Of a stretch of 64,000 bases of DNA, positions 26,801-33,231 are shown piece after piece. Location: positions 37,683,106-37,747,105 of the forward strand of contig JAUJPP010000005.1 in NCBI GenBank assembly GCA_030562195.1. The letters are read 5' to 3'. Origin of the DNA: Nipponacmea schrenckii (lineage: Eukaryota; Mollusca; Gastropoda; Lottiidae). Positions within the stretch are counted from its first letter, which is position 1, and the number at the start of each line of letters is the position of its first letter. The notes below the pieces were generated by a model. It had not been told where the DNA came from. It worked only from the letters and a program-made list of their open reading frames with translations, and searched no databases. The position numbers and the translations under genes are program-made.

Positions 26801-28034
26801 TCTTATGATGCTATATATAATCAATCGGTGTTGCATCAAAAATAAATAGAGCATTATGATAAATTCTGTGCAGCCATTGTCAGACAAACAGCTTGTAAAA
26901 TTTTTCTGATTAGTAAGACAGTGGCAAGCTCTGCATAGCTTCGAGCACTTCCAGAGTATGAATGCAGTGAAAAAAAAATTGTTAGATCAAATTCGAGATG
27001 AAAAATATCAGGGGAAAAAAGGAAATAGTAATCTAACCTATTAATTAGATTGGGTTAGTGAACAACCTGCTTTAACATCCAGAAGGTTAAAAATTCCTAC
27101 AGCTTACACACCCCATCCCTTAAACTTTGGCTAGACATTCAGTTTATATTATCATTATAACATATTTTACAGTGGGATTTTGATGGAGAGAGGCAGTAGG
27201 TATTAACAGGGTCAGATATATCAAAATAATAATTCATGTACGCTACTTCTTAAATCTTGAAGGTGCCTTCAAACTTGTTTTTACTTTTATGTTTGAATAA
27301 TACTACATTCAAATAGCATGTCTCTTCTTTAAAAGATATATCAAAAGTATATAACTATATGATAAATTTCTTTAATATTGTTTCTTTAATATCAAATGTA
27401 TGATTTAATACTTTTGGAAATGAAAGGGGTGGGGCTTAATTTGATATTTGTTTTTATAATGTTTAGAATGATATATTATTAATGGTTTGTCAACAAGACT
27501 ATTTTTTTGACAACTACTTTGAACACAATCCTATTGGAGATCATCCAATCCATCTTCCTTTTAATTTCTGCTCTTTCACTTTTTCAGAGCCAGTGCTTTA
27601 ATTTTTGCTCTGATATTACTTTCTTTGCATTTTTTTATTTTTTTTTACCTCCAGTTATATTTAAAAATAATTTTTATTTTAACTATTATTATTGTGGATG
27701 AATACCTATCTGAAACAGCTGATGCCTGTGTCTATTATAGTTTATATAATTCTTTTTTCTTTATATATGTAGCAATGCATTTTTGATATAAAAATTTTGT
27801 TGGCTTAAGGTTATACCACTTATTTGATGTAATTATTTTGTCTTGTGAAACTAAATCACTATAGTTTATTATTGTATTGATGTATTATTACTCTTTATTT
27901 TATTTTAAAATATTCCTTTGAAGGCAAGATGCTTATATCAAATTATACTTTATTAATTTTTCTTTTAGTTGAATAAAGGAGAAGAATTGGAAGAAGGAGA
28001 AAATGGTGGAGCAAATGGTGCAGAAGGGCCATAA
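2814..28034 (+). CDS. ANO7: Anoctamin-7-like (TMEM16G) multi-exon gene
   Basis: TMEM16/anoctamin family membrane protein; family members are Ca2+-activated chloride channels or lipid scramblases, and which applies here cannot be told. Exons with matching phases: 2814-2901, 5680-5804, 6295-6402, 6969-7105, (11812-11838 possible), 17030-17195, 18168-18258, 18677-18843, 19110-19192, 19411-19548, [exact copy 20369-20506], 21202-21397, 21812-21923, 22227-22281, 22901-22998, 23524-23648, 23994-24199, 24664-24797, 25201-25291, 25553-25684, 26350-26385, 27969-28034 (TAA). The first exons give the cytoplasmic dimerisation region (CFFRDG, then DFIVAYEE). The exons from 17030 give the ten-helix core. 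Diagnostic segments are [43 protein letters not shown] and [14 protein letters not shown]. They fit ANO7 better than other paralogues as I recall those proteins. All six expected Ca2+ ligands appear: NNIQE, EYLE, and E and D of NNWIEIRLD. The four exons to 7105 plus those from 17030, counting the duplicated exon once, give about 784 residues; human ANO7 has about 930. A stretch of about 56 residues (dTFF...R...IL...YG...AAFPLH in relatives) is missing between 7105 and 17030. Confidence 0.92.
2959..4407. mobile_element. Pearl-like element A with 161-bp internal tandem repeats
   Basis: It starts TATACGCCCACA and ends near GTGGGCGTATG then CCTTGCCTGGCAAGC, so its outer ends are inverted. After a CCGTCCGTCGGTCC-type microsatellite come about five monomers of about 161 bp (starting near 3060, 3221, 3381, 3543 and 3704). 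Each contains TGAAACTTGGTATACATG and GAGTTATTGCCCTTGACTTA. Three more diverged monomers follow, to about 4320. It resembles the pearl-type non-autonomous elements of molluscs (inference). Reading frames across the monomers ([12 protein letters not shown]...) are repeat translation, not a gene. It lies in the first large ANO7 intron. Confidence 0.8.
4480..4648. repeat. 42-bp minisatellite, four copies
   Basis: Four nearly identical 42-bp units beginning CAGTGTGAATTTAAAGGGTT. As 42 is a multiple of three, the plus strand reads through as a 14-residue repeat ([14 protein letters not shown]) in a 72-codon frame from 4441. It sits inside an ANO7 intron between repeat fragments and has no splice context, so it is probably not translated. 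Confidence 0.85.
4972..5436. mobile_element. MITE, AGGGATAATAGG family copy 1, TTAA duplication
   Basis: The termini AGGGATAATAGGCGTTAGAA and its reverse complement are about 20 bp inverted repeats. TTAA flanks both sides (4968-4971 and 5437-5440). The same family recurs at 38525 and 62617 in this window. There is no coding capacity. It lies in an ANO7 intron. Confidence 0.85.
5530..5585. repeat. Detached second 3' end of a pearl-like element
   Basis: AATCAATGCTGCCA...CTTTGCCTGGCAAGCTATC repeats the last 55 bp of element A (about 4357-4411) with several substitutions. The stretch 4410-5585 is therefore probably the remains of a second element or a tandem partial copy into which the TTAA MITE was inserted. 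Confidence 0.65.
6628..6958. mobile_element. Short pearl-like element B next to an ANO7 exon
   Basis: It opens TATACGCCCACATGAA and CGTATATTGTTGTCACC, has two degenerate monomers (ACTTGGTGTGAGCATTGGAA), and ends GAGGCAAGCTATCTTTTAT. Its end lies about 10 bp before the ANO7 exon that starts at 6969. The pyrimidine-rich end of the element is thus part of, or directly abuts, that exon's splice acceptor (ATATTTTCAG). Confidence 0.7.
7981..8167 (+). CDS. Candidate alternative terminal exon of ANO7-like gene
   Basis: After an AG at 7979-7980 the sequence is open for 62 codons in exactly the phase left by the exon ending at 7105 (AG|A). It stops at TAA 8165-8167, with AATAAA at 8163-8168. The peptide (…[16 protein letters not shown]…) does not match the anoctamin segment expected here, so it is not the missing conserved exon. 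It could encode the tail of a short cytosolic isoform. Human ANO7 is known to have a short soluble form, NGEP-S. It could also be chance; the acceptor's pyrimidine tract is poor. Confidence 0.25.
8168..10317. other. ANO7 intron sequence without recognisable features
   Basis: AT-rich intron. I see no exon with conserved anoctamin residues, no tandem array and no clear inverted repeat in this stretch. Confidence 0.5.
10330..10554. mobile_element. Foldback element with 12-bp flanking direct repeat
   Basis: Its left half is a long hairpin. TAAGTTAGATATAGACC and TTAATATTCG with an A run pair with a T run, CGAATATTAA and GGTCTATATCTAACTTA, covering about 10335-10434. The whole insert is flanked by a perfect 12-bp direct repeat, TAAGATCAAACA, at 10318-10329 and 10555-10566, as expected of a target-site duplication. 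There is no coding frame. Confidence 0.7.
11812..11838 (+). CDS. Possible 27-bp ANO7 microexon
   Basis: It is preceded by ATTGTTTCAG and followed by GTTTGT. Joined to the exon ending at 7105 (phase 2) it reads [10 protein letters not shown]. In anoctamins the segment after the CRF-containing strand continues RF(L/I) followed by acidic or asparagine residues, so position and phase fit. It is too short to be certain. The conserved continuation (FF...R...IL) is not found after it. Confidence 0.35.
12580..13290. other. Suspected corrupted or low-quality assembly stretch
   Basis: The texture changes abruptly. There are dense homopolymer runs of all four bases (GGGGG, CCCCC, TTTTTT, A runs up to about 12) with smeared words such as AAATTTTTTCCCC. 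It has no similarity to its surroundings and returns sharply to normal sequence at 13291. This looks like uncorrected read error or mis-assembly, not biology. It lies in the ANO7 intron where a conserved coding segment is missing. Confidence 0.6.
13291..14186 (-). mobile_element. Possible solo LTR, about 0.9 kb
   Basis: The segment starts TGTAGCCGGG and ends CCCTGCCACA. Read on the minus strand it begins TGTGGCAGGG and ends CCGGCTACA, the TG...CA form of retroviral-type LTRs. TGTGGCAGGG-like starts are common in Gypsy LTRs (recollection). The interior is AT-rich and non-coding. No target duplication could be confirmed, because the left flank is the suspect stretch ending at 13290. A chance match is possible. 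Confidence 0.3.
14445..15612. mobile_element. Pearl-like element C with degenerate internal monomers
   Basis: It starts TATACGCCCACATTATAATG, a hairpin with the following GTGGTCGTATA. Then come GTCACCCCTGTCCGTC and about six monomers of 130-170 bp, each with GAGACTACAGTTTTCATC and GAGTTATTGCACTTGACTTA. It ends AAAGTGGGCGTATCTTGC. It has the same architecture as element A but a different monomer subfamily. Minus-strand frames of 62 and 102 codons here are repeat translation. It lies in the long ANO7 intron. Confidence 0.8.
15614..15728. mobile_element. 115-bp foldback MITE next to element C
   Basis: Left arm TATGGATGTAGTACTTCTCT continues TTAATTTT. The right arm is its near-perfect inverse (AAAATTAAAGAGAAGTAGTA then TATCCATA), giving an arm of about 28 bp. 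A half copy with the same left arm lies at about 24957-24980, and a related foldback lies at 58447. Confidence 0.75.
17290..17460. repeat. Dispersed intronic repeat, copy 1
   Basis: It contains CATTGACAGTTGGAAAT and then TTGCACACTGCATGG and AGGTGCAGAAGAGTAGGATA. These words recur in the same order or in part at 21985-22110, 24400-24530 and, weakly, 37110-37190 and 10610-10650. The copies are old and fragmentary; type unknown (SINE-like or MITE-like). Confidence 0.55.
19171..19702. repeat. Segmental duplication, first copy (contains ANO7 exon)
   Basis: From TTTAGATTTTGAAGATGAAG (the end of exon 19110-19192) to CTGATTTAA the sequence is repeated almost base for base at 20153-20662. The small differences lie in the CCCTATATAT microsatellite and a few intron bases. 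The copied part includes the whole 138-bp exon 19411-19548 with both splice sites. Confidence 0.95.
19317..19392. repeat. CCCTATATAT short tandem repeat
   Basis: An interrupted array of 10-11 bp units (CCCTATATATT / CTCTATATATA) just upstream of the ANO7 exon at 19411. The second copy of the segmental duplication has a shorter version at about 20300-20347. This length difference is one of the few between the two copies. Confidence 0.8.
19703..20152. other. Spacer between the two copies of the duplication
   Basis: About 450 bp with a somewhat higher G+C content than its surroundings (AGTCACGTGATTTCCC, TACGTCATATG), found once in the window. No reading frame is convincing. It may be inserted sequence that accompanied the duplication, or unrelated sequence from a mis-join. 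Confidence 0.4.
20153..20662 (+). repeat. Segmental duplication, second copy, with duplicate exon 20369-20506
   Basis: The second copy carries an exon identical over all 138 bp to 19411-19548 and flanked by the same acceptor (AATTTTAG) and donor (GTAAGT). At 46 codons in phase 0, inclusion of either copy or both keeps the reading frame. The copied residues run [16 protein letters not shown] to SGMAVIVIM, from the intracellular segment into the start of a membrane helix, so including both would duplicate part of that helix. The donor exon upstream is copied only for its last 22 bp. Either a very recent duplication or an assembly artefact (two haplotypes joined end to end). Confidence 0.9.
20745..20912 (+). 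repeat. Dispersed repeat, about 170 bp, plus-strand copy
   Basis: It contains CAACTATATCTTACC, CCAGCTGGTCCTTGGCCAAA, TTTCCCAGATTATCC and GGAATTATGAGTGAAGATGA. An inverted copy lies at 40036-40205. It is non-coding, in an ANO7 intron; class unknown. Confidence 0.75.
21985..22110. repeat. Dispersed intronic repeat, copy 2
   Basis: It contains GATGCCCTGTGTGCTACAGA, GACCCCTTGACAGTTGGAAA and TGGCAAAAAGTTACAC. It shares the GACAGTTGGAAAT block with the copy at 17290. Confidence 0.55.
23154..23388. mobile_element. Palindromic GC-rich TIR element, 235 bp
   Basis: The termini TATGGAAGCCAATAGCGGCC and the inverse of TATGGAAGCCGATAGCGGCC are inverted repeats of about 22 bp. ACCTTG flanks both sides (23148-23153 and 23389-23394) as a possible target duplication. 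The interior is built of inverted and direct copies of AAGTCGCC, CAACTCGACAAGTC and CCGGATTTCAAAGTCG, far richer in G+C than the ANO7 intron around it. Reading frames on both strands (81 and 104 codons) mirror the palindrome and are not genes. Confidence 0.8.
24400..24530. repeat. Dispersed intronic repeat, copy 3
   Basis: It contains GCCGCTGTCCTGGCAAATAT, CTCATTGCACACTGAATGG and CAGAAGAGTAGGATGTAAAC, matching parts of copies 1 and 2. It lies in an ANO7 intron. Confidence 0.55.
26701..27068. mobile_element. MITE with about 40-bp inverted ends
   Basis: Left end CAGGTTAGTGACAATCTAAT then TATTAGATTACTATTTCC. The right end is the inverse with small gaps (GGAAATAGTAATCTAACC, TTAGATTGGGTTAGTG, AACCTG). 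The interior is non-coding. Clear flanking duplications were not seen. It lies in the last ANO7 intron but one or in an alternative 3' region. Confidence 0.7.
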
Positions 28035-29972
28035 ATCTTATAAGTTCATGTTCTCAGATATAATGACTAAGTTAAACAAATTTCTCATGTCAAGATATTG
28101 ATTGAAACCATGTATCTGTTCTAATTAAGCTTGTGATATAATTCTTTAATTAAAAAAATCCTGAAAATACATTCCAAAATATGATTTTAATTTTTACTTA
28201 ATTGCAGTTTTGAGATTTCTTAAAATATTGATTAATTTGTCAAGAATTCTATTGAAATTATGTCTGCTTTCCTCAGTTTATAGTTGTCTAAACATTTGAA
28301 TAGTCCTTTATTACTAGTTTTTGTTGTGAAATTAAAATATTATTATTTATTTATATTAGTATATTTTATTCTACCTCTTATAATTTAACTTTGCTTTTTT
28401 TGGACCAAATTCACTTATATATGTTCATATAAAATCTACCTGTATGTTTTAAGCTAGTCAAATACTTTCTTACGCCAAATTTTCTCATTTTTCATTAGAT
28501 TATTAAAAGTAAACTGTCTTTCTTGGCAACATCTTTTATATTTGGATGTCTTTTTCTTTGTTTAGAAATTGTTCCATCCTAAAAAAAATGTTCAAAACTT
28601 TAAATAAGATAATGCACTGTAATATATCTGGAACTACAGAGAGATATTGTCAAGTTCATTTCTCTGACTACAAAACCAGAAAATATATTCCAATACAAAA
28701 TTTGTTCTGGATTCTCCCATTATTTTTGCTATAATACTTGTTTTGTTATTACTACTGTTTGTAAATAGATCAATTTTTAGGCAAAAGGTTTCTTAATTTG
28801 ACAATATTGTTGATATGCACCTAACTTTAACAATATATAGCACATTTTACATTAGCATAATGTCTCTTTACATTTATATTTTATTTTTACACATAACATT
28901 GATTTCATAGAAATGGCAATTTATATTTGGGTTAGTTGTAAAACATTAGAAAGTATAAAAAAAAGTATGCATTCCTCAAAATTCCTCTAAAAATATTTTC
29001 TTTCTTTCTAAAAATGAATAGGACAATCCAATATTTTGCCTTTTTGAATTTGGAATAAACAGTGTTAATATGAGTTGTTTTATTATGTATGTTTGTTAAT
29101 CTCTTATTGTTCATTTAAATGTAAAGTTTTTTGACTGTTAAGGCACAGTTGTTGTTATTCATTATAATGAGAAATCCTAACATTCTAATACTCGATTTAT
29201 ATGTATGAGTGCTACAGTAATTCCTTTTCTCATCATTATTCAAATCTCTACATGAAATCTGTATAACATATAAACATTTTCTTCAATTCATTTTATGTCT
29301 CGATGACACCAAAGGGTAAAGGGAAAGATATTGGTTAAAAGTTCAATTATCAGCTGTAATGAAACATTCAAGTTTTGATACAGAAAGATGAATTACAGTT
29401 AGAATTAGTAAAACAAACAAAACCTGGGTTTAATTTCAGATAGACTGATTCAAATGAAGCCTCTCTCTACTCTTGAGAATTACACAACAAAACACAAGAG
29501 ATTGATCTATAAAAGAGAATTTGTTGATAGTATTTTGAAATCTTGTTATCTTATATATATTATTTTAATCATGTTATTTACTTATATTGTATATTTCTTG
29601 TTACTTGTTATATACTTATCTTGCTCAACAAACAAACAAACAATTTGGGTTTAACTTTTAGAGATTGTAAAGACGGTTTCTTAATTGTCAATCAATGCTA
29701 TCATTGATGCCATCAGATTTCCTGATACACATCAAAAATTGACAGAACCTTTTACAATCCCTTCAACAGTAGAAAAATAAATACAAAATTTGTATAAATA
29801 CATTTGTAATGTCTGAGAATGAAAGTTGATAAACCTTTTCAATACTTATTTTGATAAAGCAGTAAAAATAAAATTATCAGATTCCATACTGACTTAATTT
29901 TTGCACATTTTAAGAATACAAAGATTAAATGGTGCTGGTATGAATTAGTTGTAATACTGGTGATGAAATAAA
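28035..29972 (+). other. Probable ANO7 3' untranslated and downstream region
   Basis: AT-rich and non-coding after the ANO7 stop at 28034. A canonical AATAAA at 29967-29972 is a candidate polyadenylation signal, which would imply a 3' UTR of about 1.9 kb. Earlier cleavage is possible and cannot be excluded. Short reading frames on both strands lack any conserved motif. Confidence 0.4.
29661..29761. mobile_element. Imperfect 100-bp foldback in the ANO7 3' region
   Basis: AGATTGTAAAGACGG...AATTGTCAATCAATG pairs imperfectly with CAAAAATTGACAGAACC...TTTTACAATCCC. The centre has a second small hairpin (ATCAGATTTCCTGAT). If the distal poly(A) site is used it would be transcribed as a stem-loop in the 3' UTR. 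Confidence 0.45.
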
Positions 29973-30279
29973 GAATTTTTCCTTCCTAATTTTTTCTTTT
30001 ACTTGTATGCCAACAGACCAAGCTTGAGCTCAGATTAACATCACTCATTGGAGTTATCTCCCTGAAAATTACTTCCGATAATATACGTGTTCTCAATTAG
30101 AGACAAAACAAATTAATAAAAATCAAATAGGTTGTCACATACATAGTTAACGTGTCCTTTAACACAGTACAGGCATGACCCACCACACTTTTGCCGATGT
30201 GATCATATGATTCTTACATGATACAGCCACACATTATTGTGAGCGAATTTAGTAGTCGACTCTGTCCATCTGACACGAT

Positions 30280-30680
30280 AGAGAGCTGATTTCTTTGCTA
30301 TCACCCAAGGACGACGCATATTGAAAACCCTAAAAAAAATTAAAAATATTTAGCATGAGTTCTTGCCCTTGTTCTGGAAAATGTTGTGAACAACAACACA
30401 GTTGGTTTCTGATGGGAATTTGACGAAAATTAGAGTGAATATGGTGAGCACCAAAGATCTTACCTTATTGAAAACAGAAAATTTCATATAAGCTTTTTGC
30501 CTTGTTTTTTAATAACGCGTTAAATTTATTGTTATGGTCAAAATAGAGAGCTAAAGCTGGGTTCTTGATTGATTTTGACGAAACTTTGGTTGAGTGTTTA
30601 TACAAAACCAGATATATCGGGGAAACACTAATATGAGGTATAATTATCTTCTTATATTTCTGTAGACACAATAGAAGGGG
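30280..30680. repeat. Degenerate pearl-like monomer remnants
   Basis: ACCCAAGGACGACGC, TATTGAAAACCCT and GAGTTCTTGCCCTTGTTCT echo the block at 4780-4860. Later, CACAATAGAAGGGGAGTTATG resembles a monomer start. Old and fragmentary; no intact ends. Confidence 0.45.
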
Positions 30681-31060
30681 AGTTATGATGGATGTTTGAG
30701 TTTATCGGCTTGAAGAATAATTCACTTACTGATAAATCTTATCAGTCTCCCAAACAACCGACCAACAATTGGCCCAAAGAGGATTTGGTGTTAATTGCTA
30801 CATTGCTTGATATTATAATACAAATGGGTACCGATTTTAACACTAAATTTACTTGTGGGGACAATCCAAATTGATTGACATATTTTTGATGATTGGTAAA
30901 AACAGTTATTACATTTCAAATATTGGCTTTTTATAAATAAATAAATTGTAGGATTGAAGCACTTTATGTTTCGACTGACCATTGTGCTAATACTTATTTA
31001 GAAATATTTATCTTCTAAAACTTATTATATGATTTAATTCCACTAATGCTAGAAATTACC

Positions 31061-31152
31061 TGACGTTTATTTACATGTCATTACTACAGACGTGGTGAAT
31101 TAAATATAGTAACAATACCTGACGTCATGTTGATATCTGTATAGTATATAAG
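31061..31152 (+). promoter_or_regulatory. Promoter of the PhyH-like gene: CRE sites and TATA box
   Basis: A perfect palindromic cAMP-response element TGACGTCA lies at 31120-31127, and a CRE half-site TGACGT at 31061-31066. Both are preceded by the same ACC. TATATAAG at 31145-31152 is a good TATA box, about 100 bp before the ATG, predicting transcription start near 31175-31185. CREB/ATF binding is inferred from the motif. Confidence 0.65.
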
Positions 31153-31254
31153 ACACAATGAACGTTATACTACATAAGTCTCTCATCAATATAGGCTAAG
31201 TCGGTATATCATTCCATATTAGATTACACTTTTAAATTTATTAAAAGCGATAAA

Positions 31255-32682
31255 ATGAAGGTAAAACTTTTCATATTATTTTTCCTCTATACATAATTTG
31301 TGTTGGATATTACGGCTTATTTACGAGGACAGAAATTTGTCGTTGTGGAAGGTTGATCCAAGTAGCTTCTATAGACTATTAAAGCTGCTTGGGTTAATCC
31401 AAGTGGCCGAACTTCCCAATAGCTTGCTAAATTTCCTCCTAATATTGAATATATAAATACAATTACAGGCCTCCAAATCTTTGCGCATCGGTTGATGGCT
31501 CTGTTGCCAAAGTGTTAAATACTTTTTATCTTACATACATGATTTTCAATCTTTCAGACCACTAAAAATTTGATGACTAAAGAAAACTTCGAAGATTTGG
31601 AAGAAAAGGGATACACGGTTGTTAAAAATGTGGTAGAGGAATCAGATTGTGATGTCTACATCCAACAATATAAAGATTGGTTAAACCAATTCAAAAACAA
31701 CGCATGGCCTGTCAACATGCATTCCTGTATACAAAAATATAGGATCGCGCATATGGACCCTTCCTGGAATGTCAGATTAAAATCTAAAAAGGTTTTTGAA
31801 GAAATATGGAAAACTGATCAACTCTTGTCCAGTTATGATTCTGTTGCTATCGCCTGTCCTCCAGATCATCTCGACACCCCAAATAATTTGTATGCGAACA
31901 CTGTTTCGACCACAGGCTGGTTACATTGCGATCAGACGTACCTTCGAGAGGGCTTACATGGTTACCAAGGTGCCGTTTATCTGGAAGAAACCAGCGAAAA
32001 AGACTGGACACTTGAAGTTCTTGAAGGATCTCATAAATTATTCGAAGAGTTCTTCGAATATTCTGATCATGCTAGAATTCGAAGCATTTTAAACCATGTG
32101 TATCACGTCAAACCTAGCGATCGAGAATGGTTCCGCCGAAAAGGGTGTATCAGAAAAACTATTGCAGTACCAAAGGGTGGTATGGTACTCTGGGATTCTA
32201 GGCTCATCCACGCCAATTCACGACCAAAAGAAAATCGACCTGTTAAAGACCGTTGGCGGTTTTGTGTTATGGTCTGCATGGCCCCTAAAGTTTGGGCTAG
32301 TGATGAAACAATTGAAATCAAAAAGACAATCTACAGAGATATGATGATGACAACCCATTGGCCTTGCGATGACGTGGGCTTCGCTAAACACATGCTCCAT
32401 GGTTCAGATAGGGAAAATGCTCCTCCTATACTCAAGGACTTGCCACCCATTGCAAAAACTGACGAAGCAAAGAGGCTAGCCGGAGTACTTCCATACTTAA
32501 ATGAGAAAACTGATCCGTGTAAACTACCGATCCCAAAATGGCGAACGTTGAGAACTAAGCAAATTCAGAGTCCCGATACATTTTATTTCGACTATAAACA
32601 ACTATTCAAATTGCTGTCTTACTTGGTCATCATTGTGGCTATTGTTGTTGGATTGATCTATACCGGTAGGACTACAAACTAG
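31255..32682 (+). CDS. Phytanoyl-CoA dioxygenase (PhyH) family protein with C-terminal anchor
   Basis: Two exons: 31255-31260 (ATG AAG) and 31558-32682, joined in phase 0 across a 297-bp GT-AG intron; 376 residues. The family comprises Fe(II)/2-oxoglutarate-dependent oxygenases with a double-stranded beta-helix fold. The iron triad is visible as H125-x-D127 (GWLHCDQT) and H220 (WDSRLIHANSRP), with R224 four residues later placed to bind 2-oxoglutarate. Substrate is unknown: the family includes many non-phytanoyl members and the sequence does not decide. A hydrophobic segment at about residues 352-371 (YLVIIVAIVVGLIY) with six residues after it (TGRTTN) predicts a tail-anchored protein with the enzyme domain in the cytosol. 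There is no signal peptide. If translation starts at the second methionine (31573), the protein is 369 residues. Almost the whole gene is one exon, with higher G+C than the flanking genes, hinting at a retrocopy or transferred ancestor. AATAAA follows at 32991. Confidence 0.9.
31351..31400 (+). other. Hairpin in the PhyH-like gene's intron
   Basis: GGTTGATCCAAGTAGCTT can pair with AAGCTGCTTGGGTTAATCC (31382-31400), using several G-U pairs and one bulge, around a loop of about 13 nt. The stem is stable in the sense orientation of the transcript. It may be incidental, a foldback remnant or a precursor-like small RNA stem; no evidence separates these. Confidence 0.4.
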
Positions 32683-32990
32683 GTTTCTAAACAGAAAACC
32701 AAAGAACTGGCAAAACATTCTGTCAAGGAATCTATTTGTTGGTTATTGTTTTTACTGATTATTGTTAACCAGTAAAATTTAATTTGTTATTTTTTGTGGA
32801 AATATCCTTGCCACATTTTTGCTTTTAATCTTTATCGTATATTAGTGCCCTAAATAGGTAACCCACTACATTAAACAAATCTGTTATGATTAATATATTG
32901 AAATTTATATTCGGAGTAAACTGCTTCTAAAACACTTTGGAAAATCGGTTGAATTACCTTTTTAATCCCATGTAGTTGTCATGTTTGCTT

Positions 32991-32996
32991 AATAAA
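32991..32996 (+). promoter_or_regulatory. Poly(A) signal AATAAA for the PhyH-like gene
   Basis: The canonical AATAAA is 309 bp after the stop codon and about 240 bp before the DDOST ATG, the only well-placed copy in this short interval. Confidence 0.65.
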
Positions 32997-33139
32997 TTTT
33001 GCATAACCTTGCTTGAGAGATTTGAATTTTTTAAACCTTCCAATTAGAAACTTGGGAGTAAAGTTGTAACTGTCTTAAAATGCTTGAGTTGTAGTATACG
33101 AGCCCCTGTGGTGCCCTGTGATTTAGTCCACCAAAGAGA

Positions 33140-33218
33140 AGGTGCGACGTGGCGTAGTCGGGATCGGTAAGACACTATTGTCTGTAGTAGTTTTAACCAA
33201 GAGGCTGGGTAACCCATA
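33140..33218 (+). repeat. Degenerate tRNA-like SINE head at the DDOST 5' end
   Basis: GTGGCGTAGTCGGGATCGGT then AAGACACT resembles a tRNA A-box region. GAGGCTGGGTAACCCA some 30 bp later resembles a B-box (GGGTTCGANCCC) that has lost bases. This is the arrangement of a tRNA-derived SINE promoter. It ends 14 bp before the DDOST ATG, so it is probably within the 5' UTR. Confidence 0.4.
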
Positions 33219-33231
33219 CTACATAAACAAG

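Noticed and set aside
32103..32400. Minus-strand and shifted frames of 60-82 codons within the PhyH-like gene
   Set aside because: Shadows of the real 376-residue frame, which has the iron-binding motifs.
33142..33231. Extending DDOST upstream to a non-ATG start at 33142
   Set aside because: The frame is open, but this part matches a tRNA-like SINE head, and the ATG at 33232 is followed at once by a proper signal peptide.
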